From Chloroflexota bacterium (GTDB lineage Bacteria > Chloroflexota > Anaerolineae > Anaerolineales > UBA11858): a stretch of DNA of 35,340 bases. Shown here in pieces: positions 25,128 to 31,645 of this stretch (position 1 is the first letter of the stretch; every line of letters begins with the position of its first letter). The position numbers and the translations under genes were made by a program. Location: assembly GCA_030608465.1 (NCBI GenBank), contig JAUWEC010000005.1:1-35340 (forward strand), read 5' to 3'. The notes beneath the pieces were generated by a model. That model saw only the letters and a program-made list of their open reading frames with translations. It ran no database searches and was not told where the DNA came from.

Positions 25128-25961
25128 ATGAAAGAAGTCATAACCATGTGGAAAAATACCAGAATGGTCATTCTGGTTGCCCTATCAGCGGCAATTTATG
25201 CTGCCTTCCTGATTGTTTTTAAAGGCGGCATCGTCATTGTTCCCGGGATTACAGAAGTCCGCCCGGCGAATGTTTTCCCCCCTGTGTTTGGTCTGCTGTT
25301 TGGTCCTGCAGGTGCCTGGGGATCTGCAATCGGCAACTTGATCGGAGATATGTTTGGCGGTTCTTTGGGAATTGGCTCCATTTTCGGATTCTTCGGCAAT
25401 TTCTTCCTGGGGTTTGTGCCTTATAAGATGTGGGGTTCAGTCTTTGGGTTGGTGAAGAAAGAGGATATGTCCCTGAACATGGGTGATTGGAAAAAAATCG
25501 CTGCCTTCGAAATTGTGGCCTTAACATCTTCAGCCGCCTGCGCTATCATTATTTCCTGGTACCTGGACCTGGCTGGAATTGTTCCTTTTGCTTTCCTCGG
25601 TATCACCATTACTGTGAATAACTTTGCTGCCGCAGTAATCGTGGGTCCGATTTTGATCGCATTGCTTTACCCGCGTGTAAAACGGTGGGGATTGTTCTGG
25701 ACAGATGTGATGGATAAAGAAGACGTCAGCAAGGGATTCGCCACCAATCTTGGCTCACTTCTTATGATAATCGGCTCACTGGGAGGCTTGATTGTGGGGA
25801 TCCTGGTTGCGACCGGGGCAGCTGGACAGGAGCTTTACGGTTTTGCTGGCGCGTCTGGCCAAACCGCAGTCTGGGCGGCAGTACTGCCCTTCATTTTGAT
25901 GATCCTGGTTGCCAGCTTCATGCTTTCAGGTCAGGAGCAATTTGTAGACGAAGAGCTCTAA
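25128..25961 (+). CDS. ECF transporter substrate-binding (S) component
   Basis: The 277-aa integral membrane protein has about six hydrophobic segments and the ECF S-component pattern: a short basic N-terminus, a first helix (MVILVALSAAIYAAFLIVF), then EVRPANVFPPVFGLLFGPAGAWGSAIGNLIGDM in pieces. This Arg-Pro-Ala-Asn ... Gly-Pro-Ala-Gly-Ala-Trp-Gly motif is common in S components of unassigned specificity. It sits in the operon that encodes EcfA and EcfT, so it probably docks on them. Neighbouring genes suggest a 5'-deoxynucleoside or related purine nucleoside as substrate, but this is inference. Of two adjacent ATGs (25125, 25128), the second has better spacing (6 nt) from AAAAGGAG. A terminator follows. 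Confidence 0.82.
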   Translation: MKEVITMWKNTRMVILVALSAAIYAAFLIVFKGGIVIVPGITEVRPANVFPPVFGLLFGPAGAWGSAIGNLIGDMFGGSLGIGSIFGFFGNFFLGFVPYKMWGSVFGLVKKEDMSLNMGDWKKIAAFEIVALTSSAACAIIISWYLDLAGIVPFAFLGITITVNNFAAAVIVGPILIALLYPRVKRWGLFWTDVMDKEDVSKGFATNLGSLLMIIGSLGGLIVGILVATGAAGQELYGFAGASGQTAVWAAVLPFILMILVASFMLSGQEQFVDEEL

Positions 25962-25991
25962 AAGTGTCCTTCAAAGTATAGTTTTATCGAT

Positions 25992-26020
25992 CGGGACGGG
26001 TTAAATCATTACCCGTCCCG
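25992..26020 (+). terminator. Terminator of the RpiR-ECF operon
   Basis: CGGGACGGGT (25992-26001) and ACCCGTCCCG (26011-26020) form a perfect 10-bp stem with a 9-nt loop, followed by GTTTGTC. It is a strong stem with a short T-tail, 31 nt past the S-component stop. Confidence 0.8.
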
Positions 26021-26172
26021 GTTTGTCATTTGTGATCGGCAAGGATAAATGGGACCTGAGGAGTACAATTAGTTACTAATCAATGTTTAAATTAAATGAT
26101 CCAGCGAAATCACTTGCGACCCAGATTTTCTTGTAATATTTTCGGCTGGTCTAAAATATAAAAGGGTTATGA

Positions 26173-27480
26173 ATGGAAGAAAGCATGAAGGTAGATGTTT
26201 TAATTAGGGGGGGGACGATCCTTACCGTGGATCAGAAACATCGGGTGATTCACGATGGGGCAATAACGATATCCGGTGATGCCATCAGTGGTGTATATTC
26301 TTCAGATGAGATTCCACAGGAGCTGCAAGCCGGAAAGGTGATTCAAGCAGATGGAAAGGTTATCCTGCCTGGTTTGATCAATGCACACAGTCATTTAGCA
26401 ATGACGCTATTTCGGGGTTTTGTGGAGGATTTAATTCTCCAGCAATGGTTGGAAAGAGTTTGGAAATATGAGTTTTCTGTCTTGGATGATAAAGCGGTCC
26501 GAGCGGGATCAAAATTAGCTTTGGCTGAGATGATCAAATGCGGCATAACCTGTGCTCACGATATGTACTGGCATTTTGAGCAAACGATGGAAGTGTCAGA
26601 GGAGTATGGATTCCGGCTGCTTTCAGGTCCACCGATTACCGGTCTGGGTGATCAGAAGTTTGATGAGATGTTTGCCCAAGCAAGGAAAACTCTTGCTTGG
26701 CTGGACAGTCTTGAATTTGTGTACCCGATCATTCAAGCTCACAGCACTTATACAACCACTCCGAAAATGATGCACACCGTTAGGGAATTTAAAGAGGAGT
26801 ATGGGATCACCTTTACAACACATGCTTCCGAAAATCAAGCCGAGGTTGAGACCGTTTTGGAGAAATATCAACAAACCCCCATCCATTTATTGGCTTCCTA
26901 TGATTTGCTTGATCCGCATACCCTTCTGGCTCACTGTGTGATACTTGATAATGAGGAAATTGAATTATTGGCAGAGACCGGCACCCATGTAGTCCACTGT
27001 CCTGAAAGTAATCTAAAAATAGGGTCCGGGATTGCCCCGATTGCAGCGATGATAGAAAAAGGAATCAATGTGTGTATTGGCACAGACGGCGCGGCTTCGA
27101 ACAATGATTTAGATATTCTTGGTGAATTAAAAACCGCGGCTTTACTGCAGAAGGGAAGCAATCAAAATCCTGAACTGTTGACCACAGTAGAGGTGTTGGA
27201 GATGGGAACCATTAACGGAGCAAAAGCGTACCAGCTGGAGGAAGTCTTGGGCTCCCTCGAAGAAGGTAAAAAAGCTGATCTTGTAATAATGGATTTTGAC
27301 AAACCGCATCTTACTCCAGTCCATGATCCGGCTGCCAACTTGATTTATTCCTCGGGAAAATCCGATGTGGAGACCGTATTTATCAATGGAAAACTTCAAC
27401 TCGAGAACGGTCAGCTGACTGTAATCGATGAGGAAAAAATAATGGCTGAAGTCAGGTCGATCAGTAAACGTTTTTTGTAG
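26173..27480 (+). CDS. Amidohydrolase: MTA/SAH/5'-deoxyadenosine deaminase type
   Basis: The 435-aa amidohydrolase matches the MtaD/DadD deaminase group, which converts adenine nucleosides with a modified 5' position to inosine derivatives plus ammonia. Metal ligands are visible: HSH at 72-74, His217 and Glu220 in TTHASE, His254 in LLAHC and Asp305 in IGTDGAASNNDLDI. LPGLINAHSHLAMTLFRGFVEDLILQQWLE and HCPESNLKIGSG are typical of the group. AAGGG precedes ATG 26173 at 6 nt. It starts a new transcript after the terminator at 25992-26020; candidate promoter boxes near 26114-26160 are poor. The product would feed the 6-oxopurine phosphorylase encoded upstream. Confidence 0.87.
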   Translation: MEESMKVDVLIRGGTILTVDQKHRVIHDGAITISGDAISGVYSSDEIPQELQAGKVIQADGKVILPGLINAHSHLAMTLFRGFVEDLILQQWLERVWKYEFSVLDDKAVRAGSKLALAEMIKCGITCAHDMYWHFEQTMEVSEEYGFRLLSGPPITGLGDQKFDEMFAQARKTLAWLDSLEFVYPIIQAHSTYTTTPKMMHTVREFKEEYGITFTTHASENQAEVETVLEKYQQTPIHLLASYDLLDPHTLLAHCVILDNEEIELLAETGTHVVHCPESNLKIGSGIAPIAAMIEKGINVCIGTDGAASNNDLDILGELKTAALLQKGSNQNPELLTTVEVLEMGTINGAKAYQLEEVLGSLEEGKKADLVIMDFDKPHLTPVHDPAANLIYSSGKSDVETVFINGKLQLENGQLTVIDEEKIMAEVRSISKRFL

Positions 27481-27547
27481 CAAGACCGGACGATATTCAA
27501 TTTGTCAGAACAGGTGATCCGGACCTGTCAGGAAGGAGTTATTCGAG

Positions 27548-28180
27548 ATGCCCTATCAAGAAGAGCGGAAACAACTATTAAAAACTGTCCAACAAGCCTA
27601 CAAAGTTGATCTAATCAGGATGTCTGCCGGAAATATCAGCACCCGGGCAGCAAACGATATGGTGGCAATCACACCGAGTGGTATCAAGTACAGGTATATG
27701 AAAGCTGAAGATATATCTATAGTAGATCTGGAAGGCAATCTGGTAGAAGGACCAAAACCTTCCTCTGAAACACCGATGCATACCGCGATCTATAGAAATG
27801 TTCCCCGGACAGAAAGCATCTGCCATACCCATTCCATTTACGGAATGGTTTTTGCGATGCTGGAGGAAGATATTCCCCTGATGAATGTTGAACTAATGGT
27901 ATGTGGTGCCCCCCTCCCGGTAGCTCCCTGGGCTGCTCCTGGGACAGCTAAAGCAGGGGAAGTTACCGTGGATATTTTTCTGTCCCGCCCGGAGTTGAGC
28001 GTGATCCTGCTCCGCCAGCACGGATTGGTTGCGATAGGCAATTCCTTGGACCAGGCTTATGAAAAAGCCTATAACGCTGAAACTGGATTAGAGACATACT
28101 ATAAATCCCGGTTGCTGGGAACCCCCCAGCCGTTTACCCGGGATCAAATAAATGAGATAAAAGAAGTCTACGGAATTTAG
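27548..28180 (+). CDS. Class II aldolase (fuculose-phosphate aldolase type)
   Basis: The 210-aa zinc aldolase matches FucA/AraD-family enzymes that split ketose-1-phosphates to DHAP and an aldehyde. Visible active-site residues are AGNIS (phosphate loop), TPSGIKY, Glu74 in PSSETPMH, His93 and His95 in CHTHS, and His158 in LLRQHGL, the expected zinc set. Next to an MtnA-like isomerase, a nucleoside phosphorylase and a deaminase, the likely substrates are 5-deoxyribulose-1-phosphate or methylthioribulose-1-phosphate, as in DHAP shunts described in Rhodospirillum, E. coli and methanogens. AAGGAG lies 9 nt before the ATG; the gap to the deaminase gene is 67 bp, so they are likely co-transcribed. 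Confidence 0.88.
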   Translation: MPYQEERKQLLKTVQQAYKVDLIRMSAGNISTRAANDMVAITPSGIKYRYMKAEDISIVDLEGNLVEGPKPSSETPMHTAIYRNVPRTESICHTHSIYGMVFAMLEEDIPLMNVELMVCGAPLPVAPWAAPGTAKAGEVTVDIFLSRPELSVILLRQHGLVAIGNSLDQAYEKAYNAETGLETYYKSRLLGTPQPFTRDQINEIKEVYGI

Positions 28181-28192
28181 CGTATTTGTCAT

Positions 28193-28222
28193 CTTGGATT
28201 TAACAAATGTTACCTTCCAAGA
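28193..28222 (+). terminator. Possible weak terminator after the aldolase gene
   Basis: CTTGGA and TAACA pair with TGTTA and TCCAAG across a 2-nt loop, interrupted by a small internal loop. There is no T-run, so termination is uncertain. Confidence 0.3.
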
Positions 28223-28234
28223 CTAGGAAACATT

Positions 28235-28259
28235 GAATTAATCAATGGTAGAATTAATC
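28235..28259 (+). repeat. Direct repeat GAATTAATC in the lipoprotein promoter region
   Basis: GAATTAATC occurs at 28235-28243 and 28251-28259, a 16-bp period. The second copy overlaps a TAGAAT -10-like box (28249-28254). The first lies within ATTGA-N5-TCAAT. It may be a regulator site; no -35 is clear. Confidence 0.35.
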
Positions 28260-28320
28260 TACAGGTAGAAAAAGGCGGCAAATATCCTTCTATCAGACCC
28301 CAAATAAGTGTGGAGGAAAC

Positions 28321-28989
28321 ATGAAACTTAAGATTTTCTATCGTATCCTAATCTTTGTTGTGCTTTTAGTTTTGAGCACATCCTGCTCTGCGCTGAGTCT
28401 GGTTAATCCCCCGCCCGATACGGGTGACACGGGAGATGCGGGTGACACGGGTGACACTGGTGAGGTATTAACCTGTTATCATGCCACTAATTATGTACTC
28501 TCTTTTGATCATACCCTGACAGTCAATCATGAAGGGACCAGTCTGACCCACATTTTAAAACAAGGCGGGATAGCTTTATTAAGTGAAGCAAATTCTGGGG
28601 GACATGATGCAATAATCACAACCGCTTCTCCCCAAACGTTAAGTTTTGAATATATGGGGGTTCTGGGAGATTCTTGCTCCGTCGATGCGGCAGGAACGGT
28701 AAACGTTTCAGCGGAAGGTTATTGTGACGCGGGAGTGGTTTATCTCAACATCACGGAAGATTGGAGCAAGACTGAAGGGTCTATGACTTGTGATGATACT
28801 GTCATGCCCTTTTCTGCTCCCGGCTCTGCATTTACTCACTCAGGGGCTTCCGGTTTGGGGGAAGAATTTTTAATCACGGATGATTCTGCCGGGTATACCA
28901 CGATGCGGGAATTCCAAGGTGGTGAAGGATACCATTCTTGGACTTTGACGATGGATGTTGATCTTGTTCCTTTGGTACCCGAAGATTAG
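28321..28989 (+). CDS. Small secreted lipoprotein of unknown function
   Basis: The 222-aa protein has a hydrophobic signal segment (FYRILIFVVLLVLSTSC) ending in a lipobox-like Cys, with Ser at -3 as in the lipoprotein at 281. A short repeat of Asp-Thr-Gly units follows (DTGDTGDAGDTGDTG, about residues 37-51), probably a flexible acidic spacer away from the membrane. The mature domain has four Cys, is rich in Ser, Thr and Gly and looks like a beta-sheet protein; I do not recognise the family. GGAGG lies 4 nt before the ATG. It stands alone between the aldolase gene and the inverted-repeat element. Confidence 0.75.
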   Translation: MKLKIFYRILIFVVLLVLSTSCSALSLVNPPPDTGDTGDAGDTGDTGEVLTCYHATNYVLSFDHTLTVNHEGTSLTHILKQGGIALLSEANSGGHDAIITTASPQTLSFEYMGVLGDSCSVDAAGTVNVSAEGYCDAGVVYLNITEDWSKTEGSMTCDDTVMPFSAPGSAFTHSGASGLGEEFLITDDSAGYTTMREFQGGEGYHSWTLTMDVDLVPLVPED

Positions 28990-29045
28990 GTTAAACACGG
29001 GATCCGTAATCCAGTTATGGACTGAACCCCATAAACAGGACACAA

Positions 29046-29094
29046 AAAAAACACCTCTCGTATAAAATAAATACAGGAGGCGTTTTTGTTATTG
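29046..29094. terminator. Imperfect bidirectional terminator inside the element
   Basis: An A-run, ACACCTC..GTAT, a short loop, ATAC.GGAGGCG and TTTTTG form an imperfect hairpin flanked by A and T runs. It could end the lipoprotein transcript. Confidence 0.5.
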
Positions 29095-29119
29095 ATGAGG
29101 ATGGATCTTTCAAAAAAAC

Positions 29120-29155
29120 TGTCATCGCGAGGAGTTCAGAGACGAAGTAAACTCC
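29120..29155. repeat. Dispersed intergenic repeat (TGTCAT-CGCGAGGAG type)
   Basis: TGTCATCGCGAGGAG followed by GACGAAGTAAACTCC resembles the widespread TGTCATTGCGAGGAG..GACGAAGCAATCTC intergenic repeat. GGAGTT (29131-29136) and AACTCC (29150-29155) form its small dyad. Confidence 0.5.
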
Positions 29156-29230
29156 TGTTTATCACGATCTTTTACCAGGGGACTGCCCCGCCAGGGTGCT
29201 TCGCAAAAGTCCCGGCTTTGGGCTTGTGCC

Positions 29231-29254
29231 AAGCATCGACCTACGTCGATGCTT
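29231..29254. repeat. Perfect hairpin inside the element
   Basis: AAGCATCGAC (29231-29240) and GTCGATGCTT (29245-29254) pair perfectly across a CTAC loop. Confidence 0.6.
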
Positions 29255-29311
29255 AAGCTTTCCACTTATCCCGTAGACCACAGAAGATTAAGCGTCCCTG
29301 GAGAGAGAGTT

Positions 29312-29336
29312 TATCCTGAGTTTATCGAAGGGCTCA
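29312..29336. repeat. Dispersed intergenic repeat (TCCTGAG-TCGAAGG type)
   Basis: TATCCTGAGTTTATCGAAGG resembles the common TCCTGAG..TCGAAGG intergenic repeat. The copy at 4274-4305 is related but carries a 15-nt insert. Confidence 0.45.
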
Positions 29337-29375
29337 ACGTAGCTCCTGCTACGACTTTAGTCGGCACTAAAAACA

Positions 29376-29408
29376 AAACTGACGCCTTTGGAACTTAGAC
29401 GTCAGTTT
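29376..29408. terminator. Hairpin upstream of the right repeat end
   Basis: AAACTGACG (29376-29384) and CGTCAGTTT (29400-29408) form a perfect 9-bp stem with a 15-nt loop, followed by GTATAATTT. It may work as a terminator in either direction. Confidence 0.55.
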
Positions 29409-29535
29409 GTATAATTTACCCAGAGAGGGTTTTATTTATTTGTCCGTCTTGCGGGGTGCATACCAAGTTAGGATTACGGATCCTTTTATTAATCGATAGA
29501 GTTTTTTTATTCCACCAAGATTTTATTTTCTGCTA

Positions 29536-29997
29536 TTACCCGAGCTTGCCTTCAAGGACCAATTCAGCGCTTTCCAGGTTTTCTCCTTCATAAATATAAT
29601 ACTTTAATTCAAGCGGTATCACCTTTCCCAGCATTGCCTGGGCTGGACAATATGTGTCTGCTGACAGCTCCAGCGCCCGGGTCATTGCTTTCTCTGAAAG
29701 ATCTTTCCCTGCAGCGTGGTATTCAATTATAGCGTTTGTGAACACCTTGGGATGTTCCTCGGTCCGTTCAGTGAATACTTTGACGTGGAAATCTGAGATT
29801 TCCTGGCGTTTTTTACCCAAAATGGAAATGACGTCCATGGCTGTGCAGCCTGCCAGGCTGATAGCCATAAGTTCCATTGGACGAAATCCGTCATTATCTC
29901 CACCAACTTCCGGGGAGGAACCCAGGGGGACTTCAAACCCGGAGTCAGCAGCCCCAGTAAAAGACATTCGGCCTTTCCATTGCACTTTAACTTTCAT
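29536..29997 (-). CDS. OsmC family protein
   Basis: The 153-aa OsmC/Ohr-fold protein belongs to a family of Cys-based (hydro)peroxide reductases or related redox proteins. The two reactive-site Cys are in SLAGCTAMDV and DTYCPAQAML, the usual positions. EVGGDNDGFRPMELMAISLAGC is the standard family core, closest to the YhfA-like subgroup, whose function is less certain than Ohr. It starts 3 bp after the stop of the TlpA-like gene upstream on the same strand. The pair therefore forms an operon, likely for thiol or peroxide homeostasis, sensible in an anaerobe with oxygen-sensitive CODH/ACS. Confidence 0.9.
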   Translation of the reverse strand: MKVKVQWKGRMSFTGAADSGFEVPLGSSPEVGGDNDGFRPMELMAISLAGCTAMDVISILGKKRQEISDFHVKVFTERTEEHPKVFTNAIIEYHAAGKDLSEKAMTRALELSADTYCPAQAMLGKVIPLELKYYIYEGENLESAELVLEGKLG

Positions 29998-30000
29998 TGA

Positions 30001-30591
30001 TTACTCCTTTAAAAGAGGGGTGACATATTTTTCCAGGGTGGGGCCATTAATAGCTCCTAACCAGGCCAGCCGTAGATTTCCTTTCCTGTCAATCACAAAT
30101 GAGTTTGGCAGTGAACTGTGCTGAAATGTGATCAGGGATTTGTTTTCAGGATCCAGCAAGATCACAAAATCCAACCCCGCCTGCTCAACGAAATTCCTGA
30201 CCTCGGTTTCCGGTTCACCAGCCTCAATAGCAATAACTTGAAATCCCTGATCTTTATACTTGTCGTAGTAAGCTTTAAATTCTGGCATTTCCTCCCGGCA
30301 GGGAGGACACCATGTCGCCCAATTGTTTACCAGGATGACCTCTCCCCGAAAGTCAGTCAGAGAGACTTCGTTGCCGTCCAGATCAAACAGAGTTAATTCT
30401 GGGGCTGGCTGGTTAACTTCGACAGGAGGGAAGGTGAGGGCATCTATACTTTCATTTGCTTCACCTTGATTTGTGTTAAGGATCAGACCGACTGCGATCA
30501 GGGTAATTATGCCCAGTCCCGCCAGAATAATCGGGAGGAGATTGGGCTTTTGGCTGGTGTTTTTCTTCCCGGTGGCCTTCTTGCTCATCAT
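30001..30591 (-). CDS. Membrane-anchored TlpA/ResA-like thioredoxin
   Basis: The 196-aa protein has a basic N-terminus, one membrane helix (LLPIILAGLGIITLIAVGLIL) and an extracytoplasmic thioredoxin domain. The domain has the redox motif WCPPC in NNWATWCPPCREEMPEF and the cis-Pro region SLPNSFVIDRKG. TlpA/ResA proteins reduce disulfides, for example in cytochrome c maturation, or act as peroxiredoxin-like reductases. Start choice: AAGGGA lies 5 nt before ATG 30591 (8 nt before ATG 30588). A longer frame opens at ATG 30630 but has no ribosome-binding site there. It is the first gene of the tlpA-osmC pair. Confidence 0.9.
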   Translation of the reverse strand: MMSKKATGKKNTSQKPNLLPIILAGLGIITLIAVGLILNTNQGEANESIDALTFPPVEVNQPAPELTLFDLDGNEVSLTDFRGEVILVNNWATWCPPCREEMPEFKAYYDKYKDQGFQVIAIEAGEPETEVRNFVEQAGLDFVILLDPENKSLITFQHSSLPNSFVIDRKGNLRLAWLGAINGPTLEKYVTPLLKE

Positions 30592-31234
30592 GCTTTCCCT
30601 TATCGGATTTTGATAGTCTACTAAGAGCATTGATATTGTTCTATTGTACTATTTAGAGAACAGGAAAACGGATAATCTTACTCATATTTATCCTGGTAAA
30701 AAGCTGCTAGATTTCAAACAGGGATTTCGGGTTCTTCTTCTCCTATCCATTTTTGTAATTTACTTAACATCGCTGGATTACAGGGGATTTCGACACTCGT
30801 TGTTTCCTGAATAATCAATTCAACAGCAGGTTGTTTTACTGGTCATAACAGGGTGGATGGTATATAAATGTCACTTAAAATAGGTGAGTTTTGTCCCTCG
30901 AATTATTATATAGGACAATGATAAAAAAAAAGATTGCTGGTATACTTAGCGGAGAAAGTTGAGTTCAACTTTTGCTTCCATCAGCGATAACCAGTAAACA
31001 ATGACAAATATTGGTAAAGCATGTTGTTTGAACAGCGCTGAAGCTGTGGTAAATTGCACCCATATTTATCGGTATCAAGTTTTTGGATTTACCCAACCGG
31101 ACTTCAGGGAACTTTTACTCACAGAAAAACTAGGGAAGCACTATCCAGGACAGACTATTTTGACCTGGTGTGTTTCTCTATACTTTTAACTGTTTTAATT
31201 GCCATCTGAAAAAATTCGACAAAGGAGAGCATGA
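30592..31234. other. Large intergenic region upstream of the CODH operon
   Basis: This 643-bp A+T-rich gap separates the divergent TlpA and CODH operons. On the minus strand a 42-codon open stretch without ATG (30714-30842) looks somewhat protein-like. A promoter with TATACT at 30941-30946 points toward cooS. The leader from there to 31235 is about 280 nt. A 62-codon ATG frame (31001-31189) has no Shine-Dalgarno and odd composition, so I do not call it. I recognise no riboswitch. Confidence 0.5.
30938..30946 (+). promoter_or_regulatory. Extended -10 promoter candidate of the CODH operon
   Basis: TGG-TATACT at 30938-30946 is an extended -10 (TGn + hexamer). No good -35 exists at 17 bp (ATGATA). 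Predicted transcription starts near 30953. A GTTGAGTTCAAC-type palindrome follows close downstream (30958-30969). Confidence 0.45.
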
Positions 31235-31645
31235 ATGAAAACATTGTCTCTAGAACTCCCCGTAATGTATGGAGACCATCATGTAAAAGAAGTCAGACGG
31301 ATATTATTGGAAATTGAGGGCGTAAAGGATGTTTACGCCAGCAGCAGTTTCCTTGTTGTCGAAGTAAAATACGACGCAAAGAAAACTACCCCTGAAGACC
31401 TCACCGCTGTGCTGGAGAAAGCCGGGTATATTGGTGACCCCGGCATTCTGGTTGAACCATCCATACCTGCCAATTTACGTGAAGGAGATAAGCATTACCG
31501 TACAACATCATTCAGTGAAGAAACCGGGAATATTATTGGTTTTAAGCAGGAAGTGGCATATCAAGGACGCGCCCAGTGGCCGTGCCCGGGGCTTGGTTTA
31601 CTTAATGTGGTTGAGCCTCAAACTAAGGAGACTAATAATGGTTAA
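31235..31645 (+). CDS. HMA-like small protein preceding CO dehydrogenase
   Basis: The 136-aa protein begins with a ferredoxin-like HMA fold: KTLSLELPVMYGDHHVKEVRRILLEIEGVKDVYAS, then LVVEVKYD and TPEDLTAVLEKAGY in order. The metal-binding CxxC of heavy-metal-associated domains is absent; its loop reads MYGDHH. The C-terminal half is short and contains a single Cys in AQWPCPGLGLL. AAAGGAG precedes the ATG. Its stop codon lies inside the cooS start region (8-nt overlap), so translation of the two is coupled. That coupling suggests a role in CODH/ACS assembly, such as nickel or cluster handling, but function is inferred from position only. Confidence 0.75.
   Translation: MKTLSLELPVMYGDHHVKEVRRILLEIEGVKDVYASSSFLVVEVKYDAKKTTPEDLTAVLEKAGYIGDPGILVEPSIPANLREGDKHYRTTSFSEETGNIIGFKQEVAYQGRAQWPCPGLGLLNVVEPQTKETNNG

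Larger units (their letters stand above)
29000..29483. mobile_element. MITE-like element with terminal inverted repeats
   Basis: GGATCCGTAATCC (29000-29012) is matched by its exact complement at 29471-29483. Similarity continues inward without gaps for about 30 more bases (shared GG, TG, ACCCC, AA and GGACA blocks; 17 of 30 match by eye). The 484-bp interior has no credible open frame. It holds several hairpins and a TGTCAT-CGCGAGGAG type dispersed repeat. It fills the gap between the convergent lipoprotein and osmC genes. No target-site duplication is evident. Confidence 0.55.

Noticed and set aside
24986-25222. 78-codon frame before the S component
   Set aside because: It overlaps the S-component gene in another frame, has no ribosome-binding site at its start and its composition is not protein-like.
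31160-31184. Second CODH promoter TTGACC / TATACT
   Set aside because: Spacer is 13 bp, too short for sigma-70.
31001-31189. 62-codon open frame upstream of the CODH operon
   Set aside because: No Shine-Dalgarno, odd composition and position in a probable leader; no recognisable motif.
31431-31637. In-frame upstream extension of cooS starting at ATG 31431
   Set aside because: It lies inside the HMA-like gene in another frame, has no ribosome-binding site and lacks CooS similarity; ATG 31638 has AAGGAG.
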